Source: Aphelenchoides besseyi
Lineage: Eukaryota > Nematoda > Chromadorea > Rhabditida > Aphelenchoididae
Length of the DNA: 64,000 nt
Assembly: GCA_024699855.1 (NCBI GenBank)
Contig: JAMPIQ010000003.1
Span: forward strand, 4,526,001 to 4,590,000
Direction of reading: 5' to 3'
This document shows positions 54,064-64,000 of this stretch, piece after piece. How positions within the stretch are numbered: position 1 is the stretch's first letter; the number at the start of each line of letters is the position of its first letter. The notes below the pieces were generated by a model. The model ran no database searches. It was not told the origin of the DNA and saw only the letters and a list, made by a program, of their open reading frames with translations. Made by a program: the position numbers and the translations under genes.

Positions 54064-56883
54064 TTAATTCAACTTGATATATCGATCAAAAAGCAGGTAA
54101 ATACACTCGATAAGAATCCAAACACTGACCGTAATAAAGTGGAGACCTTCAACCAGAATTTTGGGCGCAAAAACACGCCAATTGAAAAGATGAGATCGTT
54201 GATGAAAGAGATTGATGGTCGTACATAAAAGCGCTGCACTACGCAGAGCAACAATGTTGATAAAAAGATTGACATCAATATTCGATTTGTTCGTGTGCTT
54301 CCTTAAAACGCTCATCTTCAGCTTAGTAACGTCGAAAAACTAACCATCCAATAATCACATTCAATGGGCCCATGTATGCATTCAAAAGCATTTGAACTCC
54401 AACAACGAAAGGATAGTAGTTGGTTAGACCCGCGTAACCAGTAGCTACATCGATCGTATCTAACGAATTGCTTCCACCCTAAAATTGATCGTATCCGAAA
54501 TCCTTGAGTATTTCAACATACCGCATAGAAAAACGAAGCAGAAACAGCAGCGAACATCAACGCCGATCGTCCAATTTTGTCTGTTCTGTTCAGTTGACCC
54601 AAACAAGCACCAATGCTCTGACAGATCAATGCAATCAAGTAATGAGACGGATTGAGTACAAGCAACTGCCAAACCAGAAATCCACAATTCCAACTTCCAA
54701 ATACAAACGTGATCAGAACTGCGAAATGAGCCAAGAAGTTGTGACTGCAAAAAAGGTTGTTTTGAATTGTGCCGTTGTTATTACCGTAGGTGTTGTAATT
54801 TGACTACAAATACGAGAACAGCCATAGAAACAAAAATGAAGTTCGAGATTCGGTTTCGTGTCCAAATCATTTCTTTTGGGAAATAACGCAAAAGAATTAA
54901 CATCGAGGCTGCCGTCCACCTAAACAACATGTTAACCAACAAGAAACAATAGCAGCACGAACAAGTACGTAGTCTCTTTCAAAACATAATTCACATTCAG
55001 GATACCAAACTCATCTGCAAGTGTCAGTGCGAGTCTGAAGACCGTTTCTTTCTTACCGTCCAAAACCCAACGGCGTCGGTGAACTTCACTGGGATAACGA
55101 GCAATTCGATGCAACACCAATGCGACAATCAACATCTCCGCTTGTTTAAAGTTGATGCTGTGAGTTTTGGGATTCCAAAAAATAACATAAAACTCGTAAG
55201 ACAAAACTGTGGCCAACATAAAGTACCTGAAAAACGAATCGTGAAAAACATAAAACTAGCTCTTGAACGCACCATAGATCGTGTTCTTCTTCGATATAAC
55301 TGGAGGAAAACAAGAAAATTGGGTGCAGAAATACGATCCAGTGAAAATTCAAATTTTTAAATTGATCTTCGAGCGACCAATTGAGTAAAAAGAAAGTGGT
55401 CTAAACATCAACTCTGTGAGGACTGTGATTTTCAACTTACAATTGCAGACAAAATAACACCACTGACAATGTAATTCATATCGAGATTTTCATTTGATGA
55501 TAAAAATGACAACTGAACGGCTTTAAGGACCGAAGTGCAACGAGTATAATCAGTTGATGTTCGAATCGCTTTGCATTGTTCTAACTCATCTAAAACAACA
55601 GCTATTTCTTTAGGACTTGCTTTAACATACCCAAGGCTAATGCCGAGAAAAGACCACGATTAGAAAGAGCTAATTGATGAAATTGTTTTGAGTTGTGTTC
55701 CAAATTATCGTTCAAACGTTGGGGGTTGTCAATAAAACGTTTTTCAAACCCAACCCCAACACTTCTGGTTGGCAGTGAAAGATTGAGCATAAACGAGATT
55801 GTGGGAACCAAGTCAACTTGTTCGATTTCTTCGACCGTTTGTCGCATGTACTTCTGCGGCATGTTTGTTCGTACAATAACTGGTACGTAGGATTCTCGCT
55901 CCGACGATCCGCCATGACCTCCGGCAAACGTCATTCCATGATCACCCATTAAAACAAACCAAATTCGTTCGTTTTTATTAACATTTTTCGTCTAAAACAT
56001 TCGATAAAAACGTTCATACGCAGCGAATTACCATGTTAGCCCAAATACCAGAAACCACATCGTCCATTTCTTGCAGTTTGACGTGCAATTGTGGATCTCT
56101 ACCGCCCAGTGAATGGCCTTAATATCATGAAGTTAAACTAGTAAAAATTGCAACTAACCAATGTGATCTAAACCGAGATAATGAAGCAACAGAATATCCC
56201 AAGATTCTAATCCTTCAGAAAGTTCACGAGGTAGATGTCGAGTAATGTTCGTATCCACTTCAGTGTAATCTTTAACGAAAAACGACGAAGTACCTTCTGA
56301 ACCATTTATGAAAACTCCTTCAGGAAACATATTCAACCACGTATCATCGCCGTAAAACAAAATTCTAAATGTTCTTGTTTGTAACTAAGCACTGTTTTAA
56401 ACACTTACCGATATCCGCCGCGAATCGCCCCAGTCAACCAGTTATCTTCGTCGAAGGATGAAGAAGCAAAGTTGAAAACGACGTCCATATACGTTGGAAT
56501 CGTGCCCGAAACTAAAGCCTAAATTGGAGTTGATCATCTGCATATTTTGACTGTCGTACTTTGATACGTGGCAAAGTCACTGTAGGTGCTTGAACATGAG
56601 CTTTGAACACCACAGATTCGCTGTTGTTAATACTTGCATGAAGAAAAGGCATATCGTTTACGTATTCTGGAGATGTTAAAAATTCGTAACTAAATGCATC
56701 GATGATCATAACAACAAGTCGATCAATCGAACGGTTTGATGGCAGTTGACCAGGAGTCGAGTTCTGAATTCGATCAACATCGTCGACCGTCTGTTGGGCG
56801 ATTCTTTGAGGAAAGAATCCAATGATGAAAAGAGACGTGCCAATTAATTGCAAGAGAACCAATCCAGCGACTCGCCATTTCAT
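54064..56883 (-). CDS. GPI ethanolamine phosphate transferase 2 (PIG-G)
   Basis: ER multi-pass enzyme that adds ethanolamine phosphate to the second mannose of GPI anchors. ATG at 56,883; signal anchor (AGLVLLQLIGTSLFIIGFFP). The lumenal alkaline-phosphatase-like domain is clear: VVMIIDAFSYEFLTS (metal Asp), APTVTLPRIKALVSGTIPTY, ILFYGDDTWLNMFPEG, SFFVKDYTEVDTNITRHLPR, DILLLHYLGLDHIGHSLGG and WFVLMGDHGMTFAGGHGG (metal Asp/His). The C-terminal half (about 55,560-54,064) is a series of hydrophobic segments, closing with the typical LFNWRVFAPKILVEGLHFI. The LHYLGLDHIGH form and the WxVFAPK ending favour PIG-G over PIG-O or PIG-N. About a dozen exons, introns 40-60 nt. Confidence 0.88.
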
Positions 56884-58623
56884 CTAATAACCTCGAGTTA
56901 TCCACAATCTTATCGTTTTGGTAAAAATAAGTTTTCAGTGAGTTGGCGGACTCGACAAGAAGTTCAATTAAACGACACCTTGAAAAGACACAAATTCGAT
57001 TAAATTTTATTTGCCTATCGAAAATTAATGACAATATGATCATCCACGTATTCAATCGTAAATGAATCAACGTTCAGGCGATAGTCTGCTGAGCCATAGA
57101 ATCAGAACGAAAAGTCGCGTAAGCGAAGATGTCGACTGTTTTCTTTCCAAAGTGTTTGCAAAGTGAATGGAAGCACGTTGATAAGTTCATTTCGTTCTGT
57201 TGAAAAATAACATCTTTGCTAAGAAAAAATTAGTAAACAAAGTGAATTTTAGTGTACTTGAAAGGTCTTCGAAACTGCTGCTCACAATTCACTGCCCAGT
57301 TCTTCGTAAGAACACTCGGAACTGTTCTTTTAAATCGAATCGATTGCATGGTCTTCTTTTCCCGCTTCTTTTCAACTTGTTGTCCATCTATCAAGCACTC
57401 CGTGGATAAAAATAGATGGACGGGGGAGTTCGACACACAACAGGCGCCTTCGGATGGCCACTCGCAAGAGCACTACGGAGTGTGCCGCGGCTTTTCTCTC
57501 GGTCCGCTTTCTGTGGAAAAATTGTTGGAGTAAAGAGGACGAACAAAATTGTTCGCGTGCTCGCAAACCCCAAGTAGAACACAAAGCTTCAAAACACATT
57601 TTGTTTCTTTTCGTTCGTCAAGGTCCGGGAGATTCTACAAACAAAAACACTGGTGTTCGCAAAGCCCGTTCTTTTCATTGCCAACCCGCAAACCGAACAA
57701 AAAGCGTAAACAACTTGTTTTTAGCCAATGCTCTCACGGAGACAACTCTGTGGCCAAAGGTCAATTGACGGCAACAGATGGTTGTTTTCCAATGGCTAGT
57801 GACTTAATGGCGACGTTAAACTCAGTGATTTGCACATCCAAGTAACCTGAGCCTCCCCGGAAATCCGTGGAACGGGAAGTTCGGAGAAAACTTAAAAGAT
57901 TCAAAGATCGTTTATTTCGGTTACCTGAGAGATTTGTTTTGTGTTTCGATTGCATTCGAGCAACTGATTTTGCACAACAAATGTTCAATAAGCTTTTCGT
58001 AGGAAATGCGAGAACATTCTGTGTGATTATGGTCGCCTTTCCAAGTGTTTTGCATTCATTTTGGTTCAATGTTAGGCGGGGATTTTTTCGATTCGAAGAG
58101 TGCGGACTTTCGGTTTCTAGAAGGTTCTCGAAGATTGAATGGTCGTTGTTGATGCTGAGCGTCGTTAGAGTTGGGAGGAAGGCGGCAGTTTGTTCTGTCT
58201 GTTGGTCAAAAGAATCGTGCGGCAGAGTCCACCGGTTGAAATAGGAGGAGGAGTGTTGAACGACCGGCTCGACCTTCGGCGTTCGTTTTTGTTTTTCAAG
58301 TCGAAGAGCGCGAGTCTGGACCGTGGGTCTAGAAGCACGCTTTTTCTTTTGCCACGCCCTCGTCTCTTAACATTTCCCAGTATTTTCGCTTTCGATTCGG
58401 TTGGTCCTGCCTAAACAGTGAACGTTGAGGGGCTGTACGCGAAGTGAAGGTGTTTTTAAAAGGAGGCCCAACGGACTAACACGTAAATCATCTCGTTTAT
58501 TTTGGTTGTTATTTCTGTAGATGCGCGGTTTTCCTCAATCCTTTTATTTAAAATATTGAATGGCCAATTTTAGGCCAAGTTGGCGTGTCCTTATGCGTAT
58601 TTTCACCACTTTACTTACGCGTT
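56884..58623. other. Long intergenic region (divergent promoters)
   Basis: About 1.7 kb upstream of PIG-G and cyclophilin. Many short overlapping frames on both strands but no recognised protein, tRNA or repeat. The 57,400-57,600 part is relatively GC-rich. Confidence 0.4.
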
Positions 58624-58629
58624 TTCCAG
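58624..58629 (+). promoter_or_regulatory. Probable spliced-leader acceptor of cyclophilin
   Basis: TTCCAG 21 nt before the ATG at 58,650. The upstream in-frame ATG at 58,560 would add about 30 residues ([20 protein letters not shown]) not typical of cytosolic cyclophilins. If the acceptor is used, that ATG is in the outron and removed. Confidence 0.5.
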
Positions 58630-58649
58630 CTGAAACTTTGAATCAAGCA

Positions 58650-59433
58650 ATGTCGCGCCCAAAAGTCTTCTTCGATGTAACGGTGGCAAACGAGAAAATT
58701 GGCAGAATTGTGTTTGAGCTCTACAACGACATCACCCCTAAGGTGAGTTAACGTTTCGATTTCAACATTGATGATCATTTTAGACCGCTGAAAACTTCCG
58801 TGCTTTGTGCACTGGAGAGAAGGGAACCGGAAAATCGGGCAAACCGTTGCATTACAAGGGCAGCACGTTCCATCGTATCATCCCAAACTTCATGATCCAA
58901 GGTAAGCGAAACAATCACTCGCTCCAAATGACATTCGATGTTTAGGTGGAGATTTCACTCGCGGAAATGGAACAGGTTAGTTAGCAAAACGCACAACGAA
59001 ACCACGAGTGAAATTTGCAGGCGGAGAGTCGATCTACGGAGAGAAATTCCCAGTAAATTTATAGTCTTTGTACCGTAAACTAATCGTTGTAATTTCAGGA
59101 CGAAAACTTCAAAGAAAAGCACACCGTTCCCGGATTGTTGTCGATGGCAAATGCTGGTCCCAACACCAACGGCAGCCAATTCTTCATTACCACCGTGAAG
59201 ACGTCGTGGTTGGACGGTAAATAGGACGTTGGTTGTCAATAACACAGACTTTGGATTTTCAGGCAAACACGTTGTTTTTGGCAAAGTCGTTGAGGGAATG
59301 GACATCGTGAAGAAATTGGAGTCGTACGGATCGGACAGGTAATTTCGTTGATCATTTTCAATTGATTGATGTTGATCATTTCAGCGGAAAGCCTGATAAA
59401 CCGTGCGCAATTTCCGACTGCGGCCAACTCTAA
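58650..59433 (+). CDS. Cyclophilin (peptidyl-prolyl isomerase A type)
   Basis: Seven exons: 58,650-58,742, 58,784-58,901, 58,946-58,975, 59,021-59,052, 59,099-59,216, 59,263-59,338 and 59,385-59,433. The protein starts [20 protein letters not shown], as in small nematode cyclophilins, and is about 172 residues. Catalytic and cyclosporin-binding residues are in place: [20 protein letters not shown] (Arg, Phe, Gln), [14 protein letters not shown], and [17 protein letters not shown] (Trp, His). The divergent loop [16 protein letters not shown] marks the CypA class of plants and nematodes. It ends CAISDCGQL. Cytosolic folding catalyst. The upstream in-frame extension is addressed at the acceptor site. 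Confidence 0.94.
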
Positions 59434-59802
59434 AGACCTCAATTGGCGTACGTACGACAATTCAAGAAGTCATTTGTTGAGCATTCTCTTTTCTATTTAC
59501 CTATTAAGTTATGTTGATCGGAGTTTTGAAGGTTGAAATAAACTGTGAGATCAGAAAACAAATTTGTTTACTCGATAGAATTCGCGGGCGGAATTGTTTG
59601 TTGTTTCGAAGACCAATCAATTCGATTGAGATCAACAAGAAACAGGCGCTCACTTAATCGAGCATGGACATTAAGACTAATGGATAGGGGTGGAGTTAAA
59701 AACATCAGGCGCTTTTGCTCGCATCATGGGCACGATAAATGGATTTAATCAGTCCCCTAAGGTCCATTCAATCAGTTGTCCGTATTGATACAATCGTTCA
59801 AC
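59434..59802. other. Intergenic (same strand)
   Basis: Cyclophilin 3' UTR (AATAAA at about 59,536) and the galectin promoter. Nothing else is recognised. Confidence 0.5.
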
Positions 59803-61073
59803 ATGATGCGTAAAACGCTCGCAATTTTCTTCCTCGGAGTTCTGTGGATTTCTGCCGAAGAGTTGGGCACGAAACCGTTGAACATCGATAAGACCGAAGA
59901 TGCCACCGAAAAGAGCTACCGACAATTTGTGGGCGAACAAGTGAGTTCGATGTGCTAGCGGTTTGTAATCACTTCGAAATTATAGGAATTTCATTTGCCT
60001 TTCAAGACTCGACTCTCTGAAGGATTCAAAGAAGGACAAACTGTTCATGCATATGGTCGAATCTCGAAGGACCCGCAACGAATTGATTTCAATTTCCACA
60101 AAGGCTCAAGCAAAAACGCGGACATTCCTCTCCATTTGTCGATCCGTTTTGATGAGGGCATCTTCTCGGGAAAAATCGTCTACAACATTCAAAAGGTTTG
60201 TTCGAGCAAACAACACGAATACCCTTGTTTTTAGGATGGAAACTGGTCCGAAACTGAAAACCGTATTGACAGTCCTTTCAAGTCCGAAGGCACATTCGAT
60301 TTACGGTAATAGCCACGTGTACTTGACGTTGAATGTTTTGTTTTAGAGTTCGAATCGTTGGTGGAAAATACAAAGTAAACTAACAACACAGAGTGACTGT
60401 TGATTACAACCGCTTTAGGTTTACGCTAATCGTCGTGAAATTGGTACCTTCGACCAACGTGAGAGTTTGGAAGGTGTTGATCACGTTTCGATCAGTGGAG
60501 ATCTTCAAAGCTTGCGTGTTTTCCATTACGGTAATTACAGGTTGATCGAGAATCTTAATTTGTTTTGTTATTTAGGCGGTGCAATCTTTGCCAATCCGTA
60601 CACTGCCATCGCAAAGTTGAGTCCATCAAAACGCCTTGATGTCAGTGGTATGAGATTTTGGTCCAACGAATTAATGATTTTCTTTTTGTAGGAATGCCAA
60701 CTGGAAAGAAATTCAACATCAATTTGTATCGTGCCGACATGGAGTGTGCTCTTCAACTTTCTATTCGTTACAACGAGGGAGTGATTGTTCGCAATTCAAT
60801 GGTTAACAACGAATGGCAAACTGAGGAACGCGAAGGCACTTTCCCATTGTCAAAGAATGAAGTGTATGTTTGTAAAAGTAGTAGTTCAAATCTTCTTTTA
60901 GTTTCGACATTACGATCATCAATCAAGACTACAGTTTCCAAATTTTCATTAATGGCCAACGTTTCACAGCTTACACTCACAAACTGCAGGGCGGCGCTGA
61001 GGGCATTGAAACTCTTCAAATCGATGGCGCAGTCGACCTTCATACAGTTACAATCAACGATGTGCCGAAGTAA
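59803..61073 (+). CDS. Tandem-repeat galectin with signal peptide
   Basis: Eight exons with consistent phase: 59,803-59,940, 59,986-60,195, 60,235-60,305, 60,347-60,374, 60,419-60,530, 60,576-60,647, 60,692-60,864 and 60,902-61,073. The product of about 325 residues starts with a cleavable signal (MMRKTLAIFFLGVLWISAEE), unlike classical leaderless galectins. Two carbohydrate-recognition domains follow. CRD1: FKEGQTVHAYGRISKDPQRI, LHLSIRFDEG, DGNWSETENR, VYANRREIGTF. CRD2: GKKFNINLYRADMECALQLS, RNSMVNNEWQTEEREG, FQIFINGQRFTAYTH. In the HxNxR sugar-contact motif the Asn is Ser in both CRDs, and the His is Gln in CRD2, while the Trp and a nearby Glu remain. It should be a secreted beta-galactoside-type lectin with altered specificity. 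Confidence 0.92.
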
Positions 61074-61336
61074 AGAAGTGAAAACCTACAAATCGATGTG
61101 CATTTATAGTTCATCAGCCAAATTTTTAGTTTGTTTTTATAAGCGAATAAATGTTGGCTTTTTAAAACAACTTCTTTTCCATCAACATCTTACTCGATTA
61201 GCCGATTCGCGCTTAAGTCTATAGTTTACATTGTAGTTTATTGGGACGGAGAATAAACGTTTGGATACGAAAACAAATAATTAAAAAATGAAGAGGTATA
61301 GACATATAAAGTCCTTATATCTTATAATTGATACAA

Positions 61337-61689
61337 CTATAAAATCTCTCTGAATTTGTCGAGTTCATCGAATTGGAAGCCCGAGGCCTTGATTGCTCGG
61401 AACGGTCCAAGTAGTGATTGCAGGTCTGGAATCATCCCACAAGCAACAATTACAGGAACCTGAAGAAACTCAAATGACTCATCATTCGCAAAGCCTACAG
61501 CACCGTCAAATACATGTGAATAGTAAATAGAACCAAAGTTGTTGACATCGAGCGTGGAAGCCGACGAATTTTTCCGAAAATAATCCTCGAGAATTTGTAC
61601 CAAATGGACAAATGAACTTCAGTAGTTCGCAGTTTTCGCCGTTTCGTAGACGATGACGAAGAAGTGGTGGCACTCATACTCTCAGCCAT
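61337..61689 (-). CDS. Unassigned small protein
   Basis: ATG at 61,689 gives a Ser-rich, then basic start (MAESMSATTSSSSSTKRRKL). A second frame from about 61,620 reads SFVHLVQILEDYFRKNSSAS, LDVNNFGSIYYSHVFD and, after a short intron (61,499-61,456), VPVIVACGMIPDLQSLLGPF ... KASGFQFDELDKFREIL. The two frames are offset by one base near 61,617, where no intron fits, so a sequence error is likely. KRRK could be a nuclear localisation signal. No family is recognised. Convergent with the galectin gene. Confidence 0.5.
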
Positions 61690-63826
61690 TGTAGTTTTGA
61701 ATGAACACGTTGCGTAGAACAAATGAAAGAAATTTCAACTCGTCATAGCAATAGCTAAAGCCGAATTAGTCGAATCGGTTTCCTGTAACACGTGGCTGAA
61801 TGAACGTATCGTTTGGCAAGCACAGCAAACTCACGAATACAAACGTTAACAAAAATTAAGAACACTGCCACCGCGGACTTATATTGTGATCGTTCAAGGG
61901 ATGAGCAGACAAGCGGGAAAAGAAAATTGCTGTTTCTCAGGATTCTTCATCGTATTCAACATTTCAACCGTGAGAACAATTTTCGCTGCGTGAAATTTGG
62001 CCTTTACTATTCAGTTCAACATGCGGTCCCTAATACCAAAGTGTTTAGAGTCGATAAGAATAGAATCAATCAAAGATCTTACGCTAAAACTGCGGCGACA
62101 ATTTGGAGCAGACGAAGAGAAGTTGAATTGACGTTTCATCTTTTTCCCAACTCGTAAGCATGGCAATTTGAAGACAAAAGTCAATTTTGAACAATGAAGT
62201 TTGCGACGTGAAGTTTCGGACGAACAAGAGGAGGAACATCAAGTCGAGAAAATGTCCTCGTAATTGCATAAACCGAATCGACAGATGCACATGACAATTC
62301 TCTCGACACTTGCGCTTGTTCCTGATTTCGCTATTCCAACGTTTTGAACAAACTTGAAAGCCCAATAGCACCATGATTAATAGACGAAAAAGTTGACGAC
62401 AAACTAATAGGATTACAAACGAAATCTCGACTTCTGGTGCAACAGCTCGCTCGTTTGCGTGGTGGAACTTTCTATGAGCGAAAACCCAAAACCACTCGTC
62501 GCATTGTCTTGCTTTTGATTTGCATAAACAAACGACGATTTCAACGGTCCTCTCACGCCTCAACGGTCGGCATTTGGCTCTGGTTGACGATGAGCAACAT
62601 TGATGAATTTTCGGTTGGCTTCATTGCGTCGAGCTTACGGTTTTCCATTTCTTTGACCATTCAAAATCTGTTGTTTGTATCAAATTTTCGAATCTTGAAT
62701 TTCTATTCATTTGGCCACTGATGATGAAATGGTGCAGAGTCGATATAAGACGATTATGTCCGACTTAAGAGAAACCTTGTGATGCGGTTCGTTCGATAAG
62801 CTTAGTCATTAGCGTGATTCAATCCTACTGTTGTCAACAAGCTCAAATCCGGACATTCTACTGGCTATTTCGGTAGTATCAGTCGAATTCATGACAATAT
62901 TTCTTCTCTCCTAAAATTTCTAGCACGAAGAAGCCGAAAAATTGTAAAGGCGGTACTTCTCAATCGCCAACACATCATCTTAATGTTTGAGTTCTAATAA
63001 GAGTTGTGAATTGGCTGACAACGATTAGAACTTTTATACTGTTCCATCAACGTTCCCTTATTTTACAATTGTATTTGTTTGTGTTGTCCGACTTATTGTA
63101 TTTTGACGAAGAGGGACCATCGCACGCCCACTAAAAGATGAGAGGTCAGTTTTTATGAATTTGAAGAGCACTTTAAATAGACCGTGAATAATTGGCCTAA
63201 CAGGAAACTCGAAACTTTTTATGAACCTTTGAATTACACATGCATATCAACGCAAATTCTTTTGTTCATTGTCTTCTTGGACAGTAAAATGACGAGCTAT
63301 TAATGTTGAGTGAAATGCCAACTAAAATTTGCAACTCCGAGTTTTTAACGCTTGCAAACTTTATTTACGTGATGTTAGTTGTGTAGATGTACAACAATTG
63401 ACATTTGCATGCTGACACTGACCGTTGTGCTCATAAAAAAAGAAGTTAATACGACGGCAGACGCAACGTGTCGCGAAACATCATCAAAAATGTCTGTCCT
63501 AAGGAATCAAAAATTTATTGGTAGGTTCATCTCAAACATTAAACTCATCCTCGGGCGTATAATTATGTGCATTCGGATTGTCGAAAAGTATGTCCAAAGA
63601 CGCTAAGATGAACGTGGGTCCAACACAAAGCTCATTACGCAAAGACATGTGCGTGGTTTAAAAAACTGCGCACGCACATGTAGCACATGAAATGCAGTTT
63701 CTGAAGGGCCACATCCGTGTTGTAACTCCACCTTTATTGGCATAAAATGGACAGACAACTCATTGAGAATTAAGTTGTTTGTATAAATAAAGTGCATAAT
63801 TCTATTCTTTGATCATTTACTCATTG
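61690..63826. other. Long intergenic region
   Basis: About 2.1 kb with no recognised gene, RNA or repeat; open frames at 61,813, 62,084, 62,437 and 63,379 show no domain, signal peptide or coherent splicing. TATAAATAAA lies at 63,782-63,791, about 45 nt before the next gene's start codon, preceded by AT-rich sequence. Confidence 0.4.
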
Positions 63827-63834
63827 CAGCTACC

Positions 63835-64000
63835 ATGACCTTGAAATGCACATTTTTGCTTTTAACAGTCGTTGCGCATACGGTTACTGCTCAAAGATAC
63901 GTTTTCATTCCATTACATCTACGACCTAGAACATATCACGACTCGTGGATTGATTACGCGCAAATGGATGGTCCGGAGATGATTGAGATTAGAACAATGG
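63835..64000 (+). CDS. Secreted protein, 5' part (runs off the window)
   Basis: ATG at 63,835, 5 nt after ATTGCAG (a likely spliced-leader acceptor at 63,829). A signal peptide (MTLKCTFLLLTVVAHTVTAQ) is followed by RYVFIPLHLRPRTYHDSWID and an open frame to the window edge. The family cannot be judged from 55 residues. Confidence 0.65.
   Translation, partial: MTLKCTFLLLTVVAHTVTAQRYVFIPLHLRPRTYHDSWIDYAQMDGPEMIEIRTM

Noticed and set aside
57360..57560. GC-rich patch in the intergenic region as a possible gene
   Set aside because: Frames in this patch are short on all strands and show no motif.
62084..62563. 159-codon minus-strand frame
   Set aside because: Composition looks non-coding (Cys, Phe and Arg-rich), no domain, no splice context, overlapping frames on the other strand.
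1..64000. tRNA, 5S rRNA or spliced-leader RNA genes and CRISPR arrays
   Set aside because: Scanned by eye for tRNA B-box-like GGTTCGANTCC, SL-type leaders and regularly spaced repeats; none was convincing. An automated scan could find a diverged one.

Overview
The window is nuclear DNA of a nematode. The evidence is very short introns (about 40-50 nt) ending in TTTCAG, compact gene spacing with many tail-to-tail neighbours 30-180 nt apart, a nematode-specific ground-like (GRL) secreted protein, a Lustrin-type cysteine-rich secreted protein, a tandem-repeat galectin, and TTTCAG/TTGCAG sites a few nt before start codons that look like spliced-leader acceptors. I cannot fix the genus from sequence alone.

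Layout. 1-2.8 kb: 5' end of a coiled-coil gene (minus), then a complete tyrosine hydroxylase gene (cat-2 type). 2.8-15.1 kb: a Helitron territory. Copy 1 carries a long ORF with a Ulp1-type cysteine protease remnant, an HUH Rep domain and a PIF1-type helicase. About 8.9 kb further on, a direct copy starts and runs into a run of exactly 100 N (15,090-15,189), a scaffold gap. 15.19-30.63 kb: a giant inverted repeat (two arms of about 7.7 kb, centre near 22,910). Every gene here appears twice in mirror image: a ubiquitin-like protein, two small unassigned genes, a cytochrome c with a long membrane-anchor-like tail, and an Hsp70-fragment/G6PD-fragment chimera. The left arm begins at the first base after the gap, which makes a fold-back assembly artefact the leading explanation, although a real palindrome is not excluded. 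30.63-31.45 kb: the 3' end of a BEL/Pao retrotransposon (integrase C-terminal DUF5641-like domain, poly-G tract, LTR) next to the stop codon of a host gene.

31.45-64 kb is ordinary host DNA: a type I membrane protein (frameshifted), Mediator subunit MED19, a secreted CCP/sushi protein, a large R3-type receptor tyrosine phosphatase (DEP-1/PTPRB-like), a small membrane protein, an Ly6-like small secreted protein, a GRL protein, an alpha-1,3-fucosyltransferase, a basic single-pass membrane protein, a Lustrin-domain protein, the GPI ethanolamine phosphate transferase PIG-G, cyclophilin, a signal-peptide-bearing two-domain galectin, a small unassigned gene and the start of another secreted protein. 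Secreted and surface products dominate this half; I see no operon-like cluster with a shared pathway.

Reliability. Comparison of the two palindrome arms shows several 1-2 nt homopolymer differences, and host genes elsewhere contain isolated frame breaks that one base would repair. Frameshifts in this window should therefore be read as probable consensus errors before they are called pseudogenes. Exon borders were set by eye from GT/AG and protein-family continuity.
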